Made by a program: the position numbers and the translations under genes. A stretch of 64,000 nt of DNA from Nymphaea colorata (taxonomy: Eukaryota; Streptophyta; Magnoliopsida; Nymphaeales; Nymphaeaceae). Below the pieces are notes generated by a model. It had not been told where the DNA came from. It did not search any database and was given only the letters and a program-made list of their open reading frames with translations. Shown piece by piece: positions 11,964 to 22,005 of the stretch. The stretch lies in contig NC_045142.1 in NCBI RefSeq assembly GCF_008831285.2, forward strand, positions 12,598,716-12,662,715, given 5' to 3'. The first letter of the stretch is position 1. Each line of letters begins with the position of its first letter.

Positions 11964-12754
11964 CAGGGAACCCTAAGATGTTTCAAGAGTACAAATTGTC
12001 TTCAGGGCAGCAACGAGTCTCCATGGCTGATGGGTCCTCGATCTCTGTGGCTGGAAAAGAGAGTTTGTCCTTATTAAATAAATATATTCTGCATAATGCT
12101 CTTCATGTTCTCAACATTCATGTGAATTTGTTATCTGTCAGTAGTATCACCAAAGAACTCAATTGTAATCTAATTTTCTCTGCTGATCATTGTACCCTGC
12201 AGGACTTGGTGACGGGGAAGAAGATTGGGATTGGTTCGGTTATTGATGGCCTCTACAGACTGCCCGTTCAGGTTGCTTCTACTCTCATCTCAGCCACTAG
12301 CAGACAGTTGACGGGCGTGGAGGACAGGTCTAGCATTATGACATGGCGCGAGCGCCTTGGACATCTCCCATTCCGGTTGATTAAGAAGTTGTTTCCTAGG
12401 TTGTCTACTTCTGTTTCCATGAACTCCTTCACATGTGAAGTGTGTCAGCTTGCTAAGCATGTTAGGGCTTCGTACCCTATTTCTATCAATAAAACCACTC
12501 GTCCTTCTGCCTTGGTTCACTCTAATGTTTGGGGTCCTTCGGAAGTACCCACTTGTCGTGGTTTCCATTACTTTATGACTCTGATTGATGACTACTCCCG
12601 TTGTACGTTCGTGTACTTGTTGAAAGAACGCAGTGACGTTCCTGTCGTTGTCAAAAACTTTGTTGCCTCTGTCGAAAATCAATTTCAGACCTCTGTTCAG
12701 ACGTTCAGACTTTACGTACTGATAATGCCAGGGAGTATGTCTCTCAATCCCTAG
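11960..12754 (+). pseudogene. Copia-2 protease remainder, pre-integrase and integrase core
   Basis: The frame resumes just after the protease break. It contains the GAG-pre-integrase domain with WRERLGHLPFRLI and CEVCQLAKH, and the integrase core (NVWGPSEVPTC, LIDDYSRCTFVYLLKERSD). A second frameshift near 12700 replaces the motif with the second catalytic aspartate by an unrelated tail. The product would be inactive. Confidence 0.85.
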
Positions 12755-12822
12755 ATGACTTCCTACGGGGCAAGGGTATTGTCCATGAGACGTCCTGCAG
12801 TTATACTCCTCCTCAAAATGGC

Positions 12823-13294
12823 GTGGCAGAACGTAAAAAATCGCCATTTATTAGATGTCACTCGAGCTATTATGTTCCTAAGCGCTACTGGGGCGATGCT
12901 CTCCTCACTAGTGCCCACCTCATCAACCGTATGCCTACTCGTGTGTTGAATGGCCGTACTCCTTACTCTGTGCTCAGTCCCACTCATAACCCCTGGCCTC
13001 TTACTCCTCGGGTGTTCGGGTGTGTTTGCTTTGTTCATAACCATAGTCCCACCATCAAGAAACTTGACCCTCGGTCTGTCAAAGCTGTCTTCTTGGGGTA
13101 TTCCTCCACTCAGAAGGGATATAAATGTATTGACCCTACTACCTCCAAAATCTATGTCTCTCGGGATGTTACCTTTCATGAACATGCAGCGTATTTTCCT
13201 ACGAATCCTCTTCAGGGGGAGTGTATAGGGGACAGTGTGGAAGAGTATTCTCCAAATCAGCTTATTCAGTTTACGGACTTCTTGGACTGCAGAC
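12823..13294 (+). pseudogene. Copia-2 integrase C-terminal part, cut by hAT
   Basis: Another frame continues the integrase: YWGDALLTSAHLINRMPT, RVFGCVCFVHNHSP, KAVFLGYSSTQKGYKCIDP and RDVTFHEHAAYF are standard Copia integrase C-terminal blocks. It stops at 13294, where the hAT element's left end begins after the target sequence CTGCAGAC. Confidence 0.85.
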
Positions 13295-13303
13295 CAATGT
13301 TGT

Positions 13304-13453
13304 ACGTATCGTACGATACGACCCCGTATCGTACGATACGTATCGTCTCGTTTGAAAAAAACGGTACGATACACCCCCCGTATCGTAAAAAGGGGGTGTA
13401 TCGGCCCTGTATCGCATGTATCGTACGATACAGGGCCTGTATCGTACGATACG
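13304..13453. repeat. Palindromic subterminal array of the hAT element (left)
   Basis: The 16-bp palindrome CGTATCGTACGATACG is at 13305-13320 and 13325-13340, and its 12-bp core TATCGTACGATA recurs at 13419-13430 and 13440-13451. GATACG/CGTATC half-sites fill the gaps. Subterminal repeats bind the transposase in Ac-type hAT elements, so these are candidate binding sites; that role is inferred. Confidence 0.75.
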
Positions 13454-13818
13454 GCCTAAAATTGCAAAAGGGGGCCCGAGACCTACTTATTCGGCTTCTT
13501 TTTCAAATTTTTCTTCCGTTCTTCATTTCTAACGCTTGGATAGTGCCGTGAGGGAGGGTGATCGTTCATTTTCACCGTGAAAAACTTGATTTTCATCGTC
13601 AAATCGAAGATTAAGTGGTCGATTTGTGCGTGGGTGCTTGATTTTCGTGGGAAGGAAAGGGGTTTTCTTCATTTCAGACATTTCTTCTTCGTAAGGTATG
13701 AAATCTCATGTTCTTACCATGTATTCTTAATTTTTTACCGTATAATCGTAGATTGGAAGACTTTGAGTGTTTTTCATTAAGTTTACCATAGGATTTCGTT
13801 TTTTTTTTTTTTGAAGAT

Positions 13819-14898
13819 ATGGATCCTACATGGCAATGGTGCGAAAGGGTGAAGGAGAATAACCGTTTGAAACTCAAATGTGGCTTCTGTGGGAATACAC
13901 TTTCAGGAGGGATTATTAGAATGAAACACCATTTGGCAGGGACCTCCAAAGATGCGTCTCCTTGTGTTGGAGGACCAAACAAACTTTTGCCTCCATTTGT
14001 GCGTCAACAATGTTTAGATATGTTTCATGCTTTACGTCAAAAGAGAATACAAAAAGAAATTAAAGATGCAGATGTAGGCTATAATGTGCCTTTGGAAGAT
14101 GAAGAAGAAGAGGAAGAAGCTTATGAATGTGATGATGAGGACGATAGTAGTCTAAGAACAAATTTGGAGACCTCAAGAGGTAGAGATCGTAGAGGAAAAG
14201 GGATTATGTATGAAGGAGGTCGATCTGGCATAACGGGAAGGAAGAGGAGAGGCACAACAGATGTTAGGGCCAGGCGTGGTATGCAACCACCTAGTGGTAG
14301 AGTTCCTACTGGTAGGTCTAGTGTTGGCTCTATTAAGAGTTTTTTCCCTTCATATACCAGCCCAGGTGGTCAGCCGCAGATTCGTGCTACTATGACATCT
14401 AAAGATATGCTATATCATGCACAAAAGCAGGTAGGGAAATGGTTTTATGATGCATGTATTCCATTTAATGCAGCTAATTCTTTTCAATTCCAAGCCATGG
14501 CAGATGCAATTGCTTCTATAGGCCCCGGATTCAAAATGCCATCAGATCATCAGTTGAGGGGCAAAATTCTTCAGGACACAGTCAAAGAAGTGTCTGAGCA
14601 TTGCGATGAGTTGAAATTATGTTGGAAGGAAACAGGTTGCTCCATTATGTCAGATGATTGGACTGATACAAGGTCAAGAACACTTGTAAATTTTCTTGTT
14701 TATTGCCCTAAAGGTACAATGTTCTTGAAATCTCTTGACTTGTCTGATGTTCCTAAGACTGCTGAGATTTTATTCAATGTTTTTTATAATGTCGTACAAG
14801 AAGTTGGACCTGCAAACATTGTACAGTTTATTACAGATAATGCTGCAAATTATAGAGTTGCAGGAGATTTGTCGTACAAGAAGTTGGATCTTGTCTAA
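13819..14898 (+). pseudogene. hAT transposase N-terminal half (BED finger, DUF659 part)
   Basis: The 359-codon frame starts MDPTWQWCERVKENNRLK. A BED-type zinc finger (CGFCGNTLSGGIIRMKHHLAG) occupies about residues 22-45. An acidic run follows near 92-115, then a basic RG-rich linker, then the DUF659/RNase-H-like start with SIMSDDWTDTRSR and FITDNAANY, which carry the first two catalytic aspartates of the hAT fold. The frame ends right after the second one. The expected Cys/His-rich segment after DNAANY seems to be deleted, and GTCGTACAAGAAGTTGG is repeated at both sides (14791 and 14869), which may mark the event. Confidence 0.85.
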
Positions 14899-15938
14899 TG
14901 CTTCAAGATCTTAATGAGATGCATGATATGAAATCAGCCATTGACCAATGTCAAGAGGTAACAAAATTTATCTATAATCATGCATATGTATTGAGTTTGA
15001 TGAGAAAATTTACAAAAAGAGTTGAATTAATACGACCTGCACAAACTAGATTTGCCACAAATGTATTGACTGTGCAGAGTGTGGTGAAACAAAGAACTCC
15101 TTTGAGACAGATGTTTGCTAATGAAGAATGGGCTGCATATCCACATGCTCATAAAAGAAATGTTTCTTTAGTTGTGGATATTATATTCAATAACGTATTT
15201 TGAGAATCATGTGTGAAGCTATTGAAGGTTTGTGTTCCATTAGTTAAGGTTCTCAGGTTGGCTGACAGCGAGGACAGACCTTCCATAGGGTACTTATATG
15301 AGGCTATGGACAAAGCAAAAGAGGCAATTCGAGACAACTTAAAGGAAAAGAAAAAGTTATATATGCCCATATGGAAGATTATAGATAAAAGGTGAACTGG
15401 ACAACTTCATCAACCTCTTCATGCAGCAGCTTATTATCTAAATCCTGCAATTAGATTTTCTCCTACATTTAATAAGAAGGTCAGAGAAGTCATGCATGGT
15501 TTGTTAGATTGTATTAATGTGTTAGTGGAAGATTATACAAAACAAGATGTTGTGCACAATGAGTTGGATCTATATGATAGTTGTTTTCAGAACATGGGAC
15601 TACCTGCCACCGTTCGAGCCAGGACAACGATGCGTCCAGGTAAATACATAGAAATTTTTAATTTACTTTGCATTTGTTACATTTGATTCTTTCAAAACTT
15701 TCACATTGATTTGTTATATTTTTGTTTAGATTTGTGGTGGAATAGGTATGGGTTTGATTGTCCAAACCTAGCACGTTTTGCAGTCAAAGTCCTCAGCCAG
15801 ACATGCAGTGCTAGTGGATGCGAAAGGAACTGGAGTGTGTTCCAACATATCCATAGCAAAAAAAGGAATAGGCTCGAACATAAAAGGTTGAATGACCTTG
15901 TCTTTGTTCGATATAATATGAGGTTGAAACAAAGGTAA
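14898..15938 (+). pseudogene. hAT transposase C-terminal half with hATC dimerisation domain
   Basis: Pieces at 14898-15203, 15213-15395, 15492-15639 and 15730-15938 continue the transposase in changing frames, with stops between. An intron fits at 15640-15729 (GTAAATAC ... TTTGTTTAG) and joins RPG to LWWNRYG. The last piece is the hATC domain: LARFAVKVLSQTCSASGCERNW then NRLEHKRLNDLVFVRYN. The stops and the lost segment upstream mean no active enzyme is made. Confidence 0.85.
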
Positions 15939-16091
15939 TATAGGCATATAGCTTAATTAATGTTTACATTTTTTGTACAATATATTTATATGAAAATTTG
16001 AAATTATACTAACAAATTTTCTCTTATTTAGTGTAGAGAATTAGAAAAATCATTAGCAAGGAAGCACACATCTCAGTTCGATCCTATCAGC

Positions 16092-16325
16092 TTGGAAAAT
16101 TTTGATGATCTAGAGCCATGGATTGAAGAAGAACTAGCTACAATATTTGATGATGAAGATCTTGAATGCTTCAACCTTGAAGCTGAAGCAACAGAAGGCT
16201 TTGTTGATGAAAGAGAGTCTGCTACTGCTGGTGCTGGTGCTGAATATGTTGGTGAAGATCTTCCAATTCTTGACGATGAAGAAGAAGAAGAAGATGAAGA
16301 TGAAGATGATGAAGATTATGAATGA
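16092..16325 (+). pseudogene. Acidic C-terminal tail of the hAT transposase
   Basis: This is preceded in frame by SQFDPISLENFDDLEPWI, typical of the tail after the hATC domain in plant BED/hAT transposases. The piece is rich in Asp and Glu and ends in a long DEEEEEDEDEDDEDYE run. A second intron probably separates it from 15938. Alternatively it is simply the read-through end of the same exon. Confidence 0.6.
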
Positions 16326-16741
16326 TGAATCATGAATGAGAGTCAAGTCAAGAGTGCTTTCATTTTATATGTATCAAAAACTTAAGAGTTATGAATCTAT
16401 GGTTGTTGAACACTTGATTGAATGTTTTATGACTTTATCACTTTATGGCTTATGGCCTTATGCTTTGTTGAATGATATTGTATTATTGTTATGAATTTTG
16501 ATGTTTATGAATGATGAACGTGTAAGTTTATAGCAATAATAAGTCTATCATTATCTCAAACACGTTTTCTATGAACAATTTATTATTTTTAATTTTTTCT
16601 GATTTTTTATGAATTTTCCGAATTTTTTTAAATTTTTTCTGATTTATTAATAATTTTTTTAAAAAAATTACGATACGGTTACGATACGGCGTATCTTAAA
16701 GCCCGACCGATACGGCTTACGATACGCGTTTTACAACATTG

Positions 16742-16974
16742 CTACAGACTTAGTCACAGTGTGGAAGATATAGTCAGAGATCATAAAGACAGTCATGTGG
16801 AAGAAGATACAGTCAGAGATGATAAAGACAGTCATGTGGAAGGGGGCCCTGTGGTTGATCAGCCCACATCCCGTGATCAGCCCACACAGCCACCTCCCAC
16901 AGGCCTCTCATCTCTTATCCTTTCGTTTTCTTTTTTATCATTATCATTACTCATTCACAAGATGACTGGCTAGC
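16742..16974 (+). pseudogene. Copia-2 linker after the hAT insertion
   Basis: After the right-hand target duplication CTACAGAC, a hydrophilic coding-like stretch continues the region between integrase and RT. It has two near-identical 45-bp units encoding VEDIVRDHKDSH and VEEDTVRDDKDSH. RT never follows; at about 16975 unrelated sequence begins. Confidence 0.55.
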
Positions 16975-18953
16975 ACATGAGGTTAATACACCCTACGAGT
17001 GCACTTACACCTCCCAATGCCTCCACACGAGGTCTATACATACAGTAACAGTCATTGCTAGCCGTCATACAGTACGGGTACAACTACCCTCTATTTCATC
17101 CATTTGCATCGTTGCCCATGGCAATGCATATGCAACAACGTACACATTCATATCAATCATCACATCAATCCTCACATCAATCACGTCAATCACCTCTTTG
17201 AAAAACTTGGCCAATCCACAGAGAGTAGTCTCGATTTGCGGTTGGCTCGTAGCTGTCCTATGCAGTTATCATTCTATGATGCTTTCTAATGCACAATTGG
17301 GGTCGAGAGACACTCGACTCGATACCCCGCCTCATCTGTTCTAAACAGATATCAATTCTAGCATGCACATGCCAATGCGTAACATTTTTAAAACAAATGA
17401 CCAATAATCTTTCTAACCCATTCATATCATATAAGCAACATACTTATACTCATTCACAAAGCAGCCAATCAATTAACATCACAATCCTAGGATCCTAGGA
17501 GCACACAATCACACATTTGCCCCAGGCAGGGATTTGCCTGGAATGTCGCCATACCTGTGGCGCGCTCACAAAACTCTTCAAAACTCCTCGAGCTTCGAAC
17601 TCAAGGTCGACAGGACGTGCCCGGGGTACCTGCAAACATAAACAAATGATAAGATTCCTACTAGATACCTAAACAATTCAAACAAATACAAAACAAAATC
17701 CTTGAGGCACGTGTCATCGCCTCAAGAGGGTGTCGACGGGTAGTGTCGACCTACAAGCCCTCTAATAGGCCACTTCCCAACTTCTAGCCATGCCAACAAA
17801 AGTCAAAACTCAAAGCCATCAATCCATCTATCACAAACGCCTTTCTCCAAACTTTCTTTTTCTTAATCAAGGCGTCAACCCCAAAGGCACAACCAACTTA
17901 CGTACGCTTTCCCTGTTTAACTCCAAAACGCACCCGTTCACCAGAACGTGTGCTACACGCTCACCAAAACCGTCCTAAATCTTCCCCACAGCCATACAAA
18001 CGCTACCATGCTTCCCTATTACTTCGAAAATCAACTCATCATGCTTAAAAGATCAACAAACACATGAATCATCGCTTCTCCATCATAACCCCACATTTTC
18101 CCCAAAAGCAAAATCGCTTGCATGCTTCCCTAACTATCAATTCTACCTTCTAGCATGCTCAAACAATAATTATACGCGTTCCAAAGAAAAATATATCATA
18201 AAATATGTTCAATTTCGCCTTGCTCACCCCAATTTGAAAGTCTAAACTGTTGTAATCCTCCCGGCAGCCACCTCACGAGTCTAAGTGGTCCCCAAACAGC
18301 TAAAATCTTTCAATGCCGCCACCACCAAGGCCTTCTCTAAACACTGTTACGAGGGGGAGGACAAATCCCCAAGCTGAAATCGGATCAAACAGTGATAGAA
18401 TAGTGAAAATCAGTGAGAGAGAGTGCTCGATTGGAGAAAATAGAAAAACAAGCAGAAAATGGGGAGAGAGCGTGAAGCGTGGACAGAGAGGGAGGTCGAG
18501 TAGAGGGAGAGAGAGAAAAAAACAGAGGGGGACTGATAGGGGAGAGGGTTCGGTCAAAGGGGAAAAAGGCCAGCAGTGAGGTGAGCGTGAATGAGACGAG
18601 AGAAAGAGTGAGCGTGGGCAGAGAGAGATGCGAGGGAGAGCAGACAAAAGGGGAAAAAGAGGAAACGGGAAAGGCAGCAAAAATAACGAGAGAGGGAGAA
18701 GATAGGGCAGCAGAGGAGAGCTTACCCACGCTGCCGCCGTCGCCACCTCCGCCGCTGTCGGTCGAGCCACCGCCTGCACCACCTCCGTCTTCTTCTTCTC
18801 TGCACTGGCCGTGAGTACCCAGGAGATAGACGAGAGAAAAGAGGGAAAGGCGAGGGAGAAGAGCCCTCGAGTCGGGCTCTTTCACGCCAAGGGTTCGGGT
18901 CCGGGTCTGGGTTCCGATCCGACCCGACCTGCCCAAAAACAACGAGCGTTACA
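16975..18953 (-). mobile_element. Probable LTR or LTR fragment of a Ty3/gypsy-like element, minus strand
   Basis: On the minus strand the block starts TGTAACGCTCGTTG, resembling the TGTAACGC start of many plant gypsy LTRs. It cuts directly into the Rab3GAP relic exon at 18954. The ~2 kb contains GC-rich, purine-rich and CT-rich stretches and no coding domain; long frames at 18300-18942 are low-complexity Leu/Ser/Pro reads. I could not place the other end or a target duplication, so identity and left limit are tentative. Confidence 0.4.
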
Positions 18954-19085
18954 AATACCATCTGCAACTTTTGATGTATGAGGCATGAAGAAAGATCAAT
19001 GACACCATTATAACATTATTCATTCTTGGTAATGGTTGTGATTCTTCCCAGCACGAACGCACTTCTCGAACAAATTATATCCAGA
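18954..19085 (-). pseudogene. Rab3GAP catalytic-subunit exon relic (premature stop)
   Basis: One minus-strand frame reads ILWI, stop, FVREVRSCWEESQPLPRM, and a second, shifted frame reads IDLSSCLIHQKLQM. These match the conserved LW-EFV-E-R--WE and DL--CL-HQKLQM blocks of the Rab3 GTPase-activating protein catalytic subunit. A TAA replaces the expected glutamate codon, a frameshift separates the two blocks, and no acceptor AG precedes the exon. It is cut at 18953 by the LTR-like element. It is clearly non-functional. Confidence 0.75.
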
Positions 19086-19306
19086 GAATGATACAACAAG
19101 AAAACAAAGAGCTGGTTTAGAAAATTAGGCACATAGCATGAGATTGAACTCCTATTCAAGTAAATGAACAGCAGAAAACTTTTCCGCAGCATGTGTTGAA
19201 AGTTCTACTCAAAAATAGTAATGCTGCTGTTCTAAAAGTATATTATTTCAGAAGAGAGGGGAGGAAACAAATCATATAGCATATAAAACGCACTGTTGAC
19301 ACATAC

Positions 19307-19428
19307 CTCGAATATTGCACATTCCAAACCAGAGCGAATGCAAGCAAAATTGTGCAAACAATGATTCAAGTGGAGCACCTTTTATAGCTTTAGACAACTT
19401 ATGCTCACTATTTCCAGCAGAAGGCATC
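19307..19428 (-). pseudogene. Rab3GAP catalytic-subunit exon (upstream of the relic exon)
   Basis: A minus-strand exon with acceptor TGTGGCAG and donor GAG/GTATGT reads MPSAGNSEHKLSKAIKGAP then LESLFAQFCLHSLWFGMCNI, which I recognise as the segment just before the block at 18954-19085 in plant Rab3GAP catalytic subunits. The exon itself is open. With the neighbouring exon broken, it is part of a pseudogene. Rab3GAP acts with its non-catalytic partner on Rab GTPases in membrane traffic. N-terminal exons of this family are at 40385-40627. Confidence 0.7.
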
Positions 19429-21184
19429 CTGCCACAGGATGAAGCAACAAGGAAGCTAGCATATTAACTGGTTTGTCAAGTCTGCCATTTTTTTTTATAG
19501 TAAAAGGAAAATGGATCAAATATCTACCAAAATCCTGATACGATGAAATAGAAGTCACCAGTGCAGACAGCTTTAAGCACGACACAATAGAACAAAGTAG
19601 AACAATAGGGCAAGCTAGAGACAGTTCACATTAAAACAAAAAAGGACTATAAGCTAGAACTGAATTCCATGAATTTTGCATGAAACAGAATGATGCAATG
19701 CATGGATACTGAAATATATATCCACCATAAGACAAAATTAAACAATGCAGGATTTGACATGGCAATTGCAAAAATGGAAAAGAAAGAAAATTAAAGCTGG
19801 AGAACTTTATGACGGACACACACCATGGAAGAAGATAATCTCAGTTGAGTATGATTCACATTTATCTTATCTAGCTCTTACCAGAAAAGGGTCGGTTTCA
19901 ACTAAGCAGAATTTCCATCAGTTCATGTTCTGATTTTTGTTTTCTCATTTTTCATGAAAATAGAGAAAATAAAGTAATGAGAAGACAAGCCAAAAGAAAG
20001 TTGTCCAACAAAAAGGGCAAGAAATTGAAAGAAGGTGTAGACTTAACAAAGGTAAAATTCCTATCAAGAAAAAGCCAAGAGAAGTATAGATAGTTTTAAA
20101 CAGGTCAAGTCTAGGCTTTACAAGAGCAGACTCAGTTGTGAATAGTGTGATAAATTGAAAATTTTAAGAAAATTTAAAAATTCAAACTAACAATAACAAA
20201 GAGAAGAATCCACTAGGATGATTATCAGGACTTGTCTCATAAAGACTTGCACACAGAAAATAGTTATCAACTTATCATTCTCTGAAGAAATGGATCTTCA
20301 TTCTTAGACTACATTTTCTTTTCTTTTCGGCATTCTGAGGCATTGTTTTGTTCCACTAGGAACCTTCATAAAGAGTATAAAAAGAAGGCTGCTGGTCATT
20401 GTATTCATTTGAAAAGCAATTTGTTTACCAGAAATCTGCTGAGAATTGACATGCATTTGCTTGTTTTGTGTTGGTGCCATGTTGTTGATTAATGTCTTAG
20501 TTCCCGCAGTGTGTCAATTGCTCTTCATTGTATGACTACATAATGCAGGTACGTCTAGAAGGACCTGTACGTCCACATGAATGCCAACATGATTTGCAAC
20601 TCATCCCAAAATGACACTTGCACATGCTGGTGCATAAATGGTATGCATCTGAATGATCAGGTTGGACCTGGCTTGCAAAAGCTGACAATAATTGTTTTCT
20701 TATAAATTCATAGTGTGGCCAATGAGGCAGGAATTGCAGAAGATCACCAAGTGTGTTGCACAAGATCTGATCTGTTGAAGTTTATCTTGATGCAACTAGA
20801 CTATATCTGGATATTGTGAAATCAATTTTCTGCCAGTGAAGAAGACAGGTAGTTCAACAATCTTATGGATCTAAGGCCTTACGTACATTTTGAGGATGCA
20901 GATTAGATGCAGTTTAAAGTGTAACCATGATATACTTCGAGCTCTTCCAAAGGGTTTCCCTTTTTCCTTGAAAAATGAGTTTCTATTACTTTCAGAGAGT
21001 TGTCAGAATTTGGCAGTTATACATTTATGCATGACATAAGTTTTTAGTACACTTCGCAAACAGGTAGATCAATCAAATAACATTCACAACTACATAACAT
21101 GTGATTTGTTTTCTCTCATATATTAATTTCATTTAGTAAGGACAATTCTTTTACACCTTATGCCATAACAATACCAAGCTCTTT
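19429..21184. other. No gene recognised
   Basis: AT-rich sequence without a domain I can name on either strand. The ORFs at 19382-19585, 19631-19819 and 20536-20763 are short and lack splice or codon support. Some of it may be intron of the decayed Rab3GAP copy. Confidence 0.4.
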
Positions 21185-21356
21185 TTAACTAGTCCGATTC
21201 TCTAAACAGAGGTTTGCATATGTTATGAACAACTCACGAACATTAGCATTGTTCTTACATATCTTAGATGCAAGTTCATGAACTTCAGCTACCCTTCTAT
21301 TACTGCTACTGTTGAACTCAGCTTTGTTGTCATAGACAGACCAACCAATGACAACC
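21185..21356 (-). pseudogene. Unidentified terminal exon-like sequence
   Basis: After a good acceptor (TTCATAACTTCCAG) the minus strand is open for 56 codons to TAA, with coding-like composition: VVIGWSVYDNKAEFNSSSN, RRVAEVHELASKICKNNANV, RELFITYANLCLENRTS. I do not recognise the family. It may be a real last exon of an unplaced gene or a gene fragment. A weaker candidate exon, NNDVSVSETRPWFIKHSYM, is on the same strand near 21606-21665. Confidence 0.4.
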
Positions 21357-22005
21357 CTGGAAGTTATGAAACTTGGTCAATATTGGTTTGTTGAAAATCT
21401 AAACTTCCACCTCTTTAATTGCAGCAGGTATTTCAGGTAGGTATAGAAAAGGCTGCAGCCAGTTAATGGGTTCTTATTTTATGCCTTTAACAGGTCGACA
21501 TCATTCATGCATCCCATAATAAATCAGTCTATTTGCAATTTTGTATCAAACTTTTATGTTTAAACCCAATTTTAGTTTTTCACTTCTAATTTTATCTGAC
21601 CCATATAGGAGTGCTTGATGAACCAAGGCCTTGTCTCTGAGACTGACACATCATTGTTTCTTTTGTGAACATGGTGCAAAACATCAAAGCTCTCAAGTCT
21701 CAACTACATGACAATCTTAGAAACAAATAAGTGCAATAGCTTTATAGACAAAAAGTCCTTTATCATAGTTTCCTTTGGGAAGACTAGCTAATTTTGAACA
21801 TAAAACTTGCTTTGTCATCTACGTGGCATGGCTTCAAATGTATATATGAATTTTCTCAATCAATGATTACCAAATTTCGTGGCTTGCTTTTTCTTGAATC
21901 CATTTGGGCTCTTGCCAAGGTTTGTGTGCTCATCAACAAATAGAAATGAAAAGTTCACTTGGCTGAAGCACATATACTACTTGTATAGTCACCTATGAAA
22001 GTAAC

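Larger units (their letters stand above)
13295..16741 (+). mobile_element. Complete hAT transposon (3447 bp) with 8-bp target duplication
   Basis: The left end is CAATGTTGTA and the right end is TACAACATTG, an exact 10-bp inverted repeat. The flanks are CTGCAGAC (13287-13294) and CTACAGAC (16742-16749), 8-bp target duplications with one mismatch, as expected for hAT. Copia-2 coding sequence stops on one side and its linker resumes on the other. It carries a BED/DUF659/hATC transposase with stops. Both subterminal regions hold arrays of TATCGTACGATA-type repeats. Short relatives occur at 22868-23199, 34497-35949 and 34780-35525. Confidence 0.92.
10200..16974 (+). mobile_element. Copia-2: Ty1/copia retrotransposon, 3' half missing, interrupted by a hAT element
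   Basis: The plus strand shows a 5' LTR, a tRNA-Met primer site, gag, protease, and integrase to its C-terminal part. A hAT element splits it at 13295-16741, and a short hydrophilic linker continues to about 16974. RT, RNase H and the 3' LTR are absent; unrelated sequence follows. It inserted in copia-1, so it is younger than that element. Confidence 0.85.

Noticed and set aside
12290-13374. Minus-strand frames of 185 and 203 codons
   Set aside because: Antisense shadows of the copia-2 integrase.
13305-13451. Palindromic array considered as a CRISPR array or origin iterons
   Set aside because: Eukaryotic context, irregular spacing without unique spacers, and position inside hAT termini explain it as subterminal repeats.
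18300-18942. Long minus-strand frames (160 and 185 codons)
   Set aside because: Leu/Ser/Pro-rich reads of a purine/pyrimidine-biased tract inside the LTR-like block; no domain, and the opposite strand is equally open.
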